A stretch of DNA of 64,000 nt from Aphelidium insulamus (lineage: Eukaryota > Aphelidiomycota > Aphelidea > Aphelidiaceae): the NCBI GenBank assembly GCA_036784855.1, contig JAZDSV010000002.1, forward strand, positions 542,501-606,500, written 5' to 3'. A model generated the notes under the pieces. The model did no database searches and was not told where the DNA came from. It worked only from the letters and a program-made list of their open reading frames with translations. Shown here one piece after another: positions 39,193-49,157 of the stretch; the first letter of the stretch is position 1, and each line of letters starts with the position of its first letter. Made by a program: the position numbers and the translations under genes.

Positions 39193-39843
39193 TTTAAAGT
39201 ACGTTGCTAATTAGCCGTGGTAATCGATTGGTTTCTGACAGTTCCTGATTGGTCTGCGCACATGGGTCATTATCCTCTTGTTTGTATTTTTGTCAACATC
39301 ATCTGCCGTTGGCTTGCATCAAGTAAAACTATTCACTTCATGTTGACCGTGAACCACCACAGTAAACAGTTATAACAATACTTAAAACGCGCTCATTGCC
39401 ACAATTGATTATATGGGACATCACAGGAATAATCAGCTTAAAGAAATATTACTGCTGCTACTGGATGACGATGGGACGGCACATAAAAAAATATTTAAAA
39501 GCCCTATCATTTTGTCGCGGCTTACAATGTTTTGATTATATTCTCTTCAGCAACGACAAAAACTCCGCTGAAGGAACTTTAGTTCATATCAACCGCCCTA
39601 ACTATTGCAGAGTGGCCGAGAGCACTGACATCAGCTAAGGGTGATCTGATAGGCAGTTCTCCATTAATGCGTAAGCTATTCATCATCGATTACGCAAGTC
39701 CGGAACGGCTTTGTCCAGCATGAAGTGGCACAAAACATAACCGCATACACTAAAACCACAAACCTAAAACAAGCCAGCAAATTTAAAGGCTGCCGCAAAA
39801 CTTTCTGAGATTTCAAATTAAAGTGCTATTAATCACATACTTA
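39193..39843. other. No gene seen
   Basis: The first 200 bases belong to the 5' flank shared by the tandem duplicates. The rest is AT-rich with scattered stops in all frames. A plus-strand frame at 39396-39638 has no ATG start and no recognisable content. Confidence 0.5.
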
Positions 39844-40977
39844 TTACGCTCCTAGATTCCTATAATCAGTAGCAGCCGCCACATAAGTGGTCGAAGTTGA
39901 TGACTTCATAGCAGCTAATGCCTTTTTGCGTCGTTCATCACGGCTCATTTGCTCTGCTGCAAACTTCATCTTCATTAAAGTCACTGTCTCGTAGTCAAGA
40001 CCACATGCTTCAACCGCGCCACTACTTTGAGAGCGTACGGCAGCTACTGCTTCTGGCTCGGCACCACCTGCCCACTCTATGCTGTCGAATGCTGGTGAAA
40101 GTAGTGTATTTGATGCCTGGTGCTTGTTCACTGTATCGGCCTAAATTGAAATGAGCATATAGATGCATTAGTGCATACGTACGGCAGCCACAATGCTTCG
40201 AAAGACAATAAGCGCGGACGACTTCTTTGGAGCCAAAACAACAATCTCCACCGCTCCAAAATTGGTAAATATTGTGCGTAGATCGTCTTCACTGAATGGG
40301 CGCTCCTTTTTTCGCCACCGAACCTTGAGGGTACGATCTTGTTCTGTGACGTCCACAGCTGGTGTCGTGGTGGAGGCTAATATTTTGAGTTAATTATGAC
40401 AAATCATAAAATAATTACCAGCCCGGCCGGCAGCAGCTTCTCGCTCGGCCTCTCGTTCCCTCATGCGCCGCTCGCCTTCATTGCGTAACCGGATTACCTA
40501 CGCATAAGTGTCACGGACAAGTGTGAGATATCAATAGACGTGCCTCTAGACTATACTTGCGCGCGGCCTCAGCCTCCATGGTTTTGCGTGCCTCCGCATC
40601 TCGCTCTCGTTGCGCCAAATCTACCATTTGAGCGGTGAGAATGAGAACACATCAGGTCATCCTGGCTCACCATCGCGCATCTTTCGCCGGCCAGCATCCA
40701 TTTCCTGTGCACGCTTCTCGCGCTCAACCCGTAGCTCTATGACGGCATCGTAGGCGGCTTTGGCCTTGTCGTCGGTGAGCACATCGTATGCGCGGCTGAT
40801 ATCGTGAAAGAGCTTGGCAACCCGCTCTGCCTCCGCGCCCTCCGCACGGCTCTTGTCGGGGTGGTATCGCAATGCCAACAGCCGGTAAGCCTTGGTGACC
40901 TGCTTCTGGGTGGCCAGCGGTTCCAGTCCCAGCACCTTGTAGTGGTCGGGCTCCTCCGTTGGCGCCGGCGTGGTCAT
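39844..40977 (-). CDS. DNAJC17: DNAJC17/Cwf23-type J-protein with RRM (spliceosome-associated)
   Basis: Five exons (complement): 40977-40671, 40620-40544, 40497-40419, 40376-40183 and 40140-39844, exactly 318 codons (317 residues). A J domain comes first (DHYKVLGLEPLATQKQVTKA, with the HPD motif in LRYHPDKSRAEG). Then a charged coiled coil (REREAEREAAAGRAG), an RRM (LKVRWRKKERPF to IVVLAPKKSSALIVFRS), and the C-terminal DYETVTLMKMKFAAEQMSRD, matching the conserved end of DNAJC17. In yeasts the homologue Cwc23/Cwf23 acts in spliceosome disassembly. The second intron needs a GC donor (GAG|GCACGT at 40543), so a splicing factor gene itself uses the unusual site. Start: an upstream in-frame ATG at 41037 is possible, but 40977 fits the family. 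Confidence 0.9.
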
Positions 40978-41168
40978 CTGCTGGTGATTGATTGCGTAGT
41001 AATTGGCACGAGAGGAGGTCTCATGGATTAACAACAATGACCTTCACACTTGTACTGAATATGTTGAACGCAACAGATTATAAAAACTGCCACCATGGTT
41101 GGTCATAAGCATCTCTGTTGTCACTTTCAGTCAACAAAACACTGCCTGGGTTGGCAGATAATGCACGT

Positions 41169-43940
41169 TCACAGCTGGAATGTTAGGGACGAGTCCGACT
41201 GCTGTACAGCTTGTACGGTGACCAGCTCCACTCCAGACACATTGCCTCCCAGCTCCTCAAACAGCACAATGCTGTTATCATTTGCAGATTGCTCGCCATC
41301 ATTGCCATCTCCAAACACCAGCCACTCTGCTGGCACGTGGTAGTAGCGCTGCGTTGGCTCGCCTACGGTGCCCACGCGGCACTTGTCCTGGTAGTACGGG
41401 CCCGCGTAGTCACACGGCTCATTGGATGGAATTTGTCCATCAAGCGTTGAGTGATTCACGTCAACTGCTTCTCCCGGATTCGGGTACGGGTTGGTGGGCG
41501 CGGTGGGCAACGCAGCAGAAATGTTCCAGTAGCGGCCAATGTGCTGTCCATTAACCCACGCTTGGCCCTTGCCCATTGAGCCTAGGTCCAGGGCATATGC
41601 GACGGCAGGATCGCGCTTCAGCGGAGAGAAACGCACCTGATGCCACAGAAACGGTGCGGTAGAGTGCACATTTCTCTCGGAAACCATGGCGGTCAATGAC
41701 TAAGCATGTGAGTACGTTGACCACAGTATACTCACATAAAATACACACCGAGACGTCTTGCTCTCCGCGCAGGCCCGCTAGATGTTTCCACCCGCTCTGC
41801 GTAATGTCTTCCGAGTTCAACAGCACACGGCCAAGCAGACCGCGACTCCACTGCTCGCGGAAACTACCAAAGTTCGTCAATCCCAACGTCTGCGTCAAGA
41901 TTTGCAGTTTGTGGGTGGGGATGTTCATCATGCTGGCGGAAATCTCAAATGAGAAGGTCACGGACGAGTTGCCACGTGAATGACCGACCAGCTCGCCGTC
42001 AAAGAACACAACGACAAAGTCATTGACGTCCTCCAGCACTAGTTCCACGACGGGCCCTGACACTTGAAGCTGCTCCTTCACGTACCACAGATAGTCCGTT
42101 TTGTCATTGGTGAGCGACAATTGCTCCTGCGGCTTTAGGCTGCTCACTGACAGCGATTCGTTCCAGATACCAATAGGCTCCGGTGACATTGTTGTGGCAT
42201 ATACCACATCGCCACCGTCCGCGGCAACAGCGTTCCCGTACTTTAGTGTGGATGGCGCGGAAGACATTTTGGCCGTATTGTACACCACAGTTGCGTTATC
42301 TAGCGGGCCTTCCAGGAGCGAGACGGACCAGCGTGGCAGCGCCACCACCTTTCCGCTGTCCAGCGTCACGACGACATCAGTCGTGTTCTCGTTGTGCAAA
42401 AAAATGAGCGACTGGCTGCTATTCTGAAAGTCGCCGAATGTGTACAAGTAGACGCCCGCGGCCACTTGGACACGTGAAGGCTTGTCGCCATGCAGCAGCA
42501 ACTGGCTGTGCGTATTCAAAATCGAATGCAATTCTTGCAGATGCGTGAACTTTGGCTCCGTCTTGAAGCCAAATTCTCCCACCGGCGCATCATAGTCGTA
42601 TGTGGTGGTGATGGCAGGACCGCCGCCCGCGGTGCGCGCAAAATTAGTTCCGCCGTGAAACATGTAATAGGCGTTGTAGGTGCCACCATTGGCAAACCAG
42701 AGCGCTACTCCGAGTGCCAGGTCTTCAGCCGGCCGCGTGGGCTTCAGGTCACCCCAGCCCGAGAACCAGCCGCTCCAGTTCTCGGTCCACATTCCAGCTT
42801 GGTCGGGGAAGGCGCGGGTCTCTCGCATCCAGCTGTCACCTACACAAAGTTATTGCATGTTCTTCACAAGCGACTTAGACAAGATCGATAAAACAGCTCA
42901 ACACGTAACAGTATACAGCAAATAGTAGAGAGGGCAAAACATACAATAAAACCCGTTGCAGGTGTTGACAATTCCAGTCACATTGTCTTGAACGCACACA
43001 AACCACGGCAGGTTGGACTCCAAGCTACGCAAAGAATATTAATGCAAAATAATCAACATACATTGATAAACGAACTTTTTCGCAAAGGCAGCAGCCCACT
43101 CAATGTATGCGTGACCATCGGTGCCGTAGTCACGTTCCACCAGACCGTACTCGTTTTCGATCTGCAGCAATGCAATTGGGCCACCATTACTGTGAACATT
43201 AAGATAAGTAAATTGCATATTAATCAATGCAACGTACGTCAGAAACAGATCCTCGGTGTACTTGACAATGTGCGTGACAAACCGGGCCATCTCGCGCATA
43301 AATGGTGCATTAAGTGTGCGGAAGTGAATGTCGGGCACTTGTCTGCAGATTGAAATGAGGATTACTTGTATCCTCAAGCAAAGTATATATGTACCTTAGC
43401 CACGCAGGGAACCCGCCATAGTTCCACTCGGCGCAGACATAGGGCCCAATGCGCAACACCACCCACAGATCATAGTCGGCAGCCAGCTGAATAAAGCGGC
43501 GCAAATCCTTGCGGCCATCAAAGTCATAGACACCGCGCTCAGCTTCGTGCTCATTCTGGCCGGGGAGGGCGTGATGAGGCGTGGGAATATTGGTGGAAAG
43601 AACTCTAACTCACCCAGAACACATAAGTGTCGACAGCATTCAGGCCAGACTCGCGCGCCAGCTGGAACAGGTGGGGCCACATGTCAGGTGTGGAGCGCGG
43701 ATAGTGAATGGAGCCGGCCATGATGAGCTGGCGCTGGCCATTGATGACGACTGCGCGCTCATCAATGGTCACGTTGGCGGTCTAGTGCAGATGTTGTGTC
43801 AGCGAGGGCTATGTACAACCAGGTCACACCTCTAGCCATGGCGTGGGACCGGGTGCCACGGCGCCCAGCACCAGTCGGTTAGGCGCCAATGCCGAAGCCG
43901 ATGCGGCCAGAGCGGCCAAAGTTATTATGGCGCCAAGCAT
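41169..43940 (-). CDS. Secreted beta-galactosidase, GH35, plant-like type
   Basis: Eight exons (complement): 43940-43830, 43781-43614, 43555-43395, 43342-43238, 43189-43072, 43017-42945, 42839-41749 and 41699-41169, 786 codons (785 residues). The fifth intron's exact ends are uncertain (an alternative acceptor gives three more residues or so). A signal peptide ([17 protein letters not shown]) leads to the TIM barrel: [48 protein letters not shown], the acid/base Glu in LLQIENEYG, and the nucleophile Glu in [10 protein letters not shown]. Beta-sandwich domains follow, with [18 protein letters not shown] near the end. It removes terminal beta-galactose from secreted or cell-wall glycans. The overall order is that of plant GH35 enzymes without the C-terminal lectin domain. 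Confidence 0.95.
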
Positions 43941-44154
43941 TATTTAGAAGTCAAAAGGTTGTCAATGTACGGGTTGCGACATTTAGACACTGTGCACAGC
44001 GCAGCGTATTGAACAGCATATCACAGCGCTATTACTCTGCACACCGGCATAATGTCCAGAAAATATCACAAGTCCACTCACTATAATCTTCAGCACTACG
44101 TGTAACTATCGCGAGACTTTATTGAAGAAGCGGCGGCCAGAAAATACGGCGATA

Positions 44155-46047
44155 TCAGTGCTGGGCGGTGGCTGGACGCTCGCTGATTTTACTGACTGCA
44201 AGGGCCTCCAGGGCGCGGACACGGACATCTAATCCGTCCAGCCACGCCACAATACCGTACGCCACCGTGGACATTTGCGTGAATATTGGAACGACGTGCA
44301 GTTCGTTGAATATGGACGCTTTGCACGAGAATGCTTCGTCCATCTGCGCGCTGGGGAAAAAATCTCGCGGTGTGACTGTTTTCTTCGTGTCGACCGCGTC
44401 GTCTGGCGCCGTCACCACCTCGTCCACACCATCGCCCACAACCAGCACGGGAACTGTCAAACCGCTGATCTGAATATCTTCGCCAGCTGTTCGTTTGCCC
44501 TTGGTGGCTGCTTTGGCGAACGGAGACACCGACTCGACGTCAGCTCGCCGTTTGATTCTACGAAGCGCTTGGACAGTTGCTCGTTCGACAGCCACATGGT
44601 ACGTGGTGTAGGCCAGAGTGACAATCAGCACGGCCAGCACCACATCGACGGTGTAGTGAATGCGCGTGGCAATCAGTCCCGCCATGCCGACCACTGCCGT
44701 GCCGTATACCGCAAATCGGAACAGACACACGGCATTGAACAAGTGACGCGACCAGCCGCTACTGGCGGGCGCCTCCTCAAACCGGCCCGAGAAGTAGATA
44801 CTCCACAGCATGCACACGCTGGTGAATATCAGGGTGTGGCCGCTGTAGATGTTGTCGGTGCAGGCGCGCTGAGTCACAGTGGCCATTCGGCCGGCGGCAA
44901 TCAAGTACTCTGAGACGCTGCTGGCGGGCATTATCGGGCAGTCCGGTCGCGGGTTCGGCACCGTCGTCACAAAAACCGTGACCATGCGTATGCAGTAGAG
45001 CGCCGTGTTGATCCACATGCAGCGCCGCAAAATAATCCAGCGCGGATGCGACAAAATGCTCCGATCGAGACTAATGGACGGCCAGGCGCGCACACACATT
45101 ATGCGCAGCACCGTGAGCAGCACCAGGCACATCATCATCATGTCCACAACTGTACCATAGTCGGACAGGTCGGGCAGCGCGCGGAACAGTACGTCGTCCA
45201 GCGGCTGTACGGCGTACGCACTCTCCACCGTGACGACGTCGGGTGCAGTGGCCGCTACCGGCGCCACCGAGGCCGCTGTGGGCAAGTTAGCGGGATTGGA
45301 GCCAGAGTGGTCTGCGGGCAATATGCGCATAATGTGGCTGTTGTCAAACTGCTTGGTGGCCGAGATGGCGTACTCGGCCTGGTAGTCGGAGCGGTCGGCA
45401 AGGTGGCGCTGGTCGGAGGCAACTTGCACCAACGCCATGCAGTACATTGCCAGACATGACGCCAGTACGGCAAGCACAGTTCGCAGATTCTCCCACCGGC
45501 GCAGAAAGCTGAGCGGAGTCGCGAAGCAGCCTCGCGTCGGCATGTCCATACGGTCGCGACCGGCGCGCAACTGTTGTCGAATGCGCCTGGCCAGCCGCTT
45601 CCTCACGCCAACGTCGTCACGCCTGGCAAACGGTGAGTGCGGATGATCGTTCTGCAGCGGCAGCAGGGAATCCGAGCGCATCTCCAGAGTGGCGGACGCG
45701 TCTTCCACGCCAGGCGACCGCTTGGTCGACACGACGTGCATGCAGTTGGCAGCGTTGATGGGCGACGGCAGCACTTCGACCGGCGGCGGTTTGATAACAA
45801 ACTCGGATGTATCCTCCAGGCACGAGCGGGTGCGCAACACACGGACCTGCGGGCCGCGGCGAAGGGCGTTCACCTCGTCGTCGTGGTTGCTGTCGGTGGG
45901 CGACGTAACTTCCGGGTCCTCTAGGGCGTCGGCGCCAGCGCTTGCAGTGACACCGCTGCACCCGCTCAGCATAGTGGAGCCGAGGATGGGCGAAGGGCCG
46001 CCCAGGCTAAAGTTGGACGAGGCGGCGCCGTATGACGCCATTTGCAT
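44155..46047 (-). CDS. Sphingomyelin-synthase-like membrane phosphotransferase (PAP2_C)
   Basis: A single exon of 630 residues. About 180 residues of disordered cytosolic N-terminus are followed by six membrane spans. The two active-site motifs of the SMS/SMSr and inositol-phosphorylceramide synthase family are present: ACTDNIYSGHTLIFTS (the family's C-x-D-x-x-x-SGHT motif) and ATRIHYTVDVVLAVLIV (H-Y-T-x-D-V). They provide the His-His-Asp triad that moves a head group onto ceramide. The loop between spans 1 and 2 is unusually long (about 110 residues). The C-terminal tail is cytosolic, about 140 residues. The substrate (phosphocholine, phosphoethanolamine or phosphoinositol) cannot be told from sequence. 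Together with the ceramide synthase at 14.4-16.0 kb it covers two steps of one pathway. Confidence 0.82.
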   Translation of the reverse strand: MQMASYGAASSNFSLGGPSPILGSTMLSGCSGVTASAGADALEDPEVTSPTDSNHDDEVNALRRGPQVRVLRTRSCLEDTSEFVIKPPPVEVLPSPINAANCMHVVSTKRSPGVEDASATLEMRSDSLLPLQNDHPHSPFARRDDVGVRKRLARRIRQQLRAGRDRMDMPTRGCFATPLSFLRRWENLRTVLAVLASCLAMYCMALVQVASDQRHLADRSDYQAEYAISATKQFDNSHIMRILPADHSGSNPANLPTAASVAPVAATAPDVVTVESAYAVQPLDDVLFRALPDLSDYGTVVDMMMMCLVLLTVLRIMCVRAWPSISLDRSILSHPRWIILRRCMWINTALYCIRMVTVFVTTVPNPRPDCPIMPASSVSEYLIAAGRMATVTQRACTDNIYSGHTLIFTSVCMLWSIYFSGRFEEAPASSGWSRHLFNAVCLFRFAVYGTAVVGMAGLIATRIHYTVDVVLAVLIVTLAYTTYHVAVERATVQALRRIKRRADVESVSPFAKAATKGKRTAGEDIQISGLTVPVLVVGDGVDEVVTAPDDAVDTKKTVTPRDFFPSAQMDEAFSCKASIFNELHVVPIFTQMSTVAYGIVAWLDGLDVRVRALEALAVSKISERPATAQH

Positions 46048-46510
46048 TCGACTGATATTTTGCCCTGTGTGGCGTTTTTTGCACCTGGCCTCTCAGCCAA
46101 TCATCATCGTCGCATTCTCCGATAGTTTTTGTGTCATTCATGGCATTCATAGCATTCAGCGGGCGTGGCAGCGACTCTCATTTATTGTGGCACATGAGAC
46201 GGCTATAGCACCGGCTGTGCGGCAGTAATCTGATACTTTAAAAACCCCCTGAGTGTCTGTGGTGACAAAAGGAAAACGGTAAATTCCAGTTCTTGTACAC
46301 GACTATTTCCTTTGTGTAAAGTGGAACAATACTGTTATGTCAAAAATAGTTGCCGGTGTATTGATTACGCTTAATCTCGGAAATTTAGAGACGCGCAGTG
46401 TTTTAGTGTCCAAGAGTGCCTATCAGATGCGTGCCGGACGGTTAAATTCGAATTACTAGCTACAATTTACACTTAGTTGAACCAGAGCGTACGAGTGACT
46501 ATCATTCCAA
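46048..46510. other. Intergenic, no gene seen
   Basis: Upstream region of the SMS-like gene followed by AT-rich sequence without a coding frame. A CACCTGGCCTCTCAGCCAAT element with CCAAT lies at 46082-46101. Confidence 0.45.
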
Positions 46511-46948
46511 ATGTCAGCACTGGAATTCGGTGCCCGTGTGCTTTTCTACGGCGACCCGTCAGACACTACGTACTTCAAAAGTCAGAGACCATCAAACTGA
46601 TGGCAGGCTGCAAGCTACCAAAGTCATTTTTCAAGGACGTTTTCGGCTTGATATAGTACGCGAAATCTATAAATAATGGGTTAGCACCCATTGTGTGCTC
46701 ATTGATCAAAGGCGGCAATCCGATCAAGAACTTCACAATGTAGATGTTGACGGAAAAGTTGCCAAGGCTCATGCACACTTTTTTTCATTCTTCAGCAAGG
46801 CAGTCATAATATTTTCGTTATTGTGGCCAAGAACAAGGAATCGGACATGGGGAATGCCCAAGCGCTAATGGGCTGTGAAGTTTTGAGTGACGTGGGCAGA
46901 GTACGAGTAATTTACGGAATTTTGACGAGCTTGAAGCCGAGATGAAGT
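46511..46948 (+). pseudogene. Decayed reading frame, family unknown
   Basis: From an ATG at 46511 the frame reads SALEFGARVLFYGDPSDTT and stops after 29 residues. Sensible sequence then continues in a second frame (IKLMAGCKLPKSFFKDVFG) and a third further on (SHNIFVIVAKNKESDMGNAQ), ending with NFDELEAEMK and a stop. So at least two frameshifts plus nonsense codons break what looks like a single protein of about 140 residues. No introns are evident. I recognise no domain. Like the 36-39 kb island, this is an AT-rich patch between well-kept genes. Confidence 0.4.
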
Positions 46949-47210
46949 GATCGACATTGGAATGTTCGACGTCGAGTCTGTGCAAGGTTCACCATCTCAA
47001 TCATCCATAAAGAATGTTGCCGGGATGATTTATCAGTTGCTGTCGGAGACCTAATTTCTGTGGATGACTCCGCTATAACTCCACTACGAATCGCTTTACT
47101 ACGAATATATATATTAAGATAATGCTATTATTATTTGAGTCCATGCCTGGCGCGACCGACCGAAAACAAATCAGCAGCAGATTTTCGCTGGTGCAAAGAA
47201 TACCCGCGAA
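46949..47210. other. Intergenic, upstream of LIS1
   Basis: About 260 bases. It contains a short TA run (ATATATATATT near 47106) and presumably the LIS1 promoter. No coding frame supported. Confidence 0.5.
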
Positions 47211-48881
47211 ATGAGCCTGCTTACCGGCAAGCAGAAGGACGAGTTGTACGCGGCCACGTTTAAACCTGCGCGGCATACCTTGCTGACTGCACCGTAGACA
47301 CCGATCCATGTTGGACTACTTGCAATCTGCCGGCTTCAATGATGCCGCTGATGCCCTGCGGCGGGAAGCCGACCTCGCCGACGATAGTACCGCCGCTGAT
47401 GCCAAATACGCGGGCCTGCTGGAAAAGAAGTGGACCTCCGTGATAAGGTTGCAGAAGAAGGCAGGGCGTGGAGTGCATGGTTTGAAATGTTGGACATGCG
47501 AGACTGACCCATCGACGGCGTGCAGGTCATGGACTTGGAAAGCCGGGTTAGCGTTATGCAAGAGGAGTTGGACAGGGCGCCCGGCAGCGGGCCGCGACGT
47601 AACAAGAACGGAGATGTGTTGCTGATACGGGCGCCGGAACGGCACCGACTCGTCTCGCACAGGTCACCCGTGACCTCGGTGGCGTTTCATCCCACATTCT
47701 GCACGCTCGCCTCCGCATCCGAAGACTGCACCTTAAAGCTGTGGGACTACGAGTCGGGTACGGGCGTAGACACTGCTTTCGATGGATTATAGAATGACTA
47801 TCTTACCTCCTACTAGGCGAACTTGAGCGGTCACTCAAGGGACACACGAAAGCCGTACACGCCCTGGCATTCGACCCGAAGAACCCTCGCTATCTCGGTG
47901 AGATCTTTCTACATCTTGAAAGTGACAAGTCTAAATAATAACCTTAGTATCGTGCTCGTCGGATCTGACAATCAAGATTTGGGACGGTGACAATGAGTAT
48001 CGGTGTTTGCACACGTTGCACGGCCACGACCACAGCATATCTGGCGTCTCGGTAGTGCCGTCGGGAGAATTTCTTGCTTCAGCATCGCGCGACAAGACCA
48101 TACGCATCTGGGAGATGTCAACGGGGTTGGTTTACAACTTTTCACTAGTCAACTGGTTTACAAAGATACAATTGCGTTTAGGTATTGTGTAAAAACACTC
48201 ACGGGACACGATGACTGGGTGCGCTGCGTGAACTGGTGCTCAACTGGATATTATTTGGTGTCGGGAGGCAACGATCAGGTACGCAATGAAAATAGTGTGC
48301 TTAATCGTGTCCTAAGTATTAGACGGTCCGAGTTTGGCATAGGCCATCGTATTCCGTAAAAGCACAGCTACGCGGCCACGAGCATGTTGTCGAATGCGCA
48401 ATATTTGCTCCACCAGCCAGTTTTCCTTTTCTCAAGGAGCTCACTGGCACGGCACTAGATGTAATCATCCACGATGTATATTTTGAATCCTCATTGACTC
48501 TTGTAACTACAGGAAAAAAATTCGGGACACATTGCCATCTCCGGGTCAAGAGATCGCTCGATTCGCCTATGGGACACGGTCACGGAACAATGTCTGCACG
48601 TATTTGTAGGTCCCTTGCTTGCCATGCACTTTTCCACCTCCAGATTGACACGATAGAACGGCCATGAGAACTGGGTGCGCGGTCTGGCCATTGGCGCTGC
48701 GGGAACACATCTGTACTCGGTGTCGGACGACAAGACGATCAAAGTGTGGGACTTGAAAACGGGGCGCTGTGTCCGCACAATCGAAGCACACCAGCATTTT
48801 GTGCAGTGCGTCGCCGTTGCTCGAAATGGCCTTGTAGCCACCGGAAGCGTTGATCATGATGTCAAAGTGTGGGGCACTTGA
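47211..48881 (+). CDS. PAC1: LIS1/PAC1, dynein regulator
   Basis: Nine exons: 47211-47257, 47298-47460, 47526-47757, 47817-47897, 47948-48125, 48182-48278, 48323-48460, 48513-48605 and 48657-48881, exactly 418 codons (417 residues), near the usual 410. LisH domain ([10 protein letters not shown] then [20 protein letters not shown]), coiled coil ([19 protein letters not shown]), then seven WD40 repeats: [92 protein letters not shown]; and [14 protein letters not shown], ending DVKVWGT. It binds dynein and Nudel/NudE to control nuclear and spindle movement. The second intron (47461-47525) needs a GC donor (AAG|GCAGGG); splicing there gives RLQKKVMDLES, a near match to other LIS1 proteins. Confidence 0.96.
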
Positions 48882-49157
48882 TACTTGCATATTGTCTTGT
48901 TTGACGCAATAAAGAACATTTGATACATTGCATTTGGCTGTGTTACGAACATGTCCGCGGCAAAATAGAAGGAGCAACACGCAGCAGTGATACTCACCTA
49001 GGGGTCAAGTAAGTATCAGGTATACTCTTGTGTGTGTGTGTGTGTGTTTTTTTTGTTGAAATGAAATACAAAAAGGACAATATTTCAGCAGGTCAATTAT
49101 TTATTGCCGCGCGGCCACAAATTTGCAATTAAATAGCACTTCTCACTTGAAACAAGC
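48882..49157. other. Intergenic with TG repeat
   Basis: About 275 bases between LIS1 and XMAP215, both on the plus strand. A TG dinucleotide run (49029-49046) is followed by a T8 tract. This is probably the 3' end of LIS1 and the XMAP215 promoter. Confidence 0.5.

Larger units (their letters stand above)
38030..39390. repeat. Tandem duplication of a small gene and its upstream flank
   Basis: Two blocks align by eye over about 600 bases: 38030-38620 and 38815-39390. The similarity covers the coding part of a 127-residue gene and also the 5' flank (GTTGCTAATTA and CCGTGG, with GATTGGTTT a little further on, in both; the C-G-T-T-T-G-C and C-G-T-T-G-G-C stretches later on). The downstream copy is intact, the upstream copy is broken. 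A 190-base spacer with no counterpart separates them. Confidence 0.7.

Noticed and set aside
39396-39638. Plus-strand 80-codon frame
   Set aside because: No ATG start, no recognisable content, and it sits in a gene-poor AT-rich stretch.
39600-39660. tRNA-like start (GCAGAGTGGCCGAGAGC)
   Set aside because: It resembles the 5' end and D-stem of a serine or leucine tRNA, but no matching anticodon arm, T-loop or acceptor partner follows.
44275-44913. Plus-strand frame of 212 codons
   Set aside because: Antisense of the SMS-like gene, His/Gln/Arg-rich and without domains.
46511-47060. Crinkler-like effector relic
   Set aside because: I considered it from the general look of the first residues, but none of the defining crinkler motifs is present.
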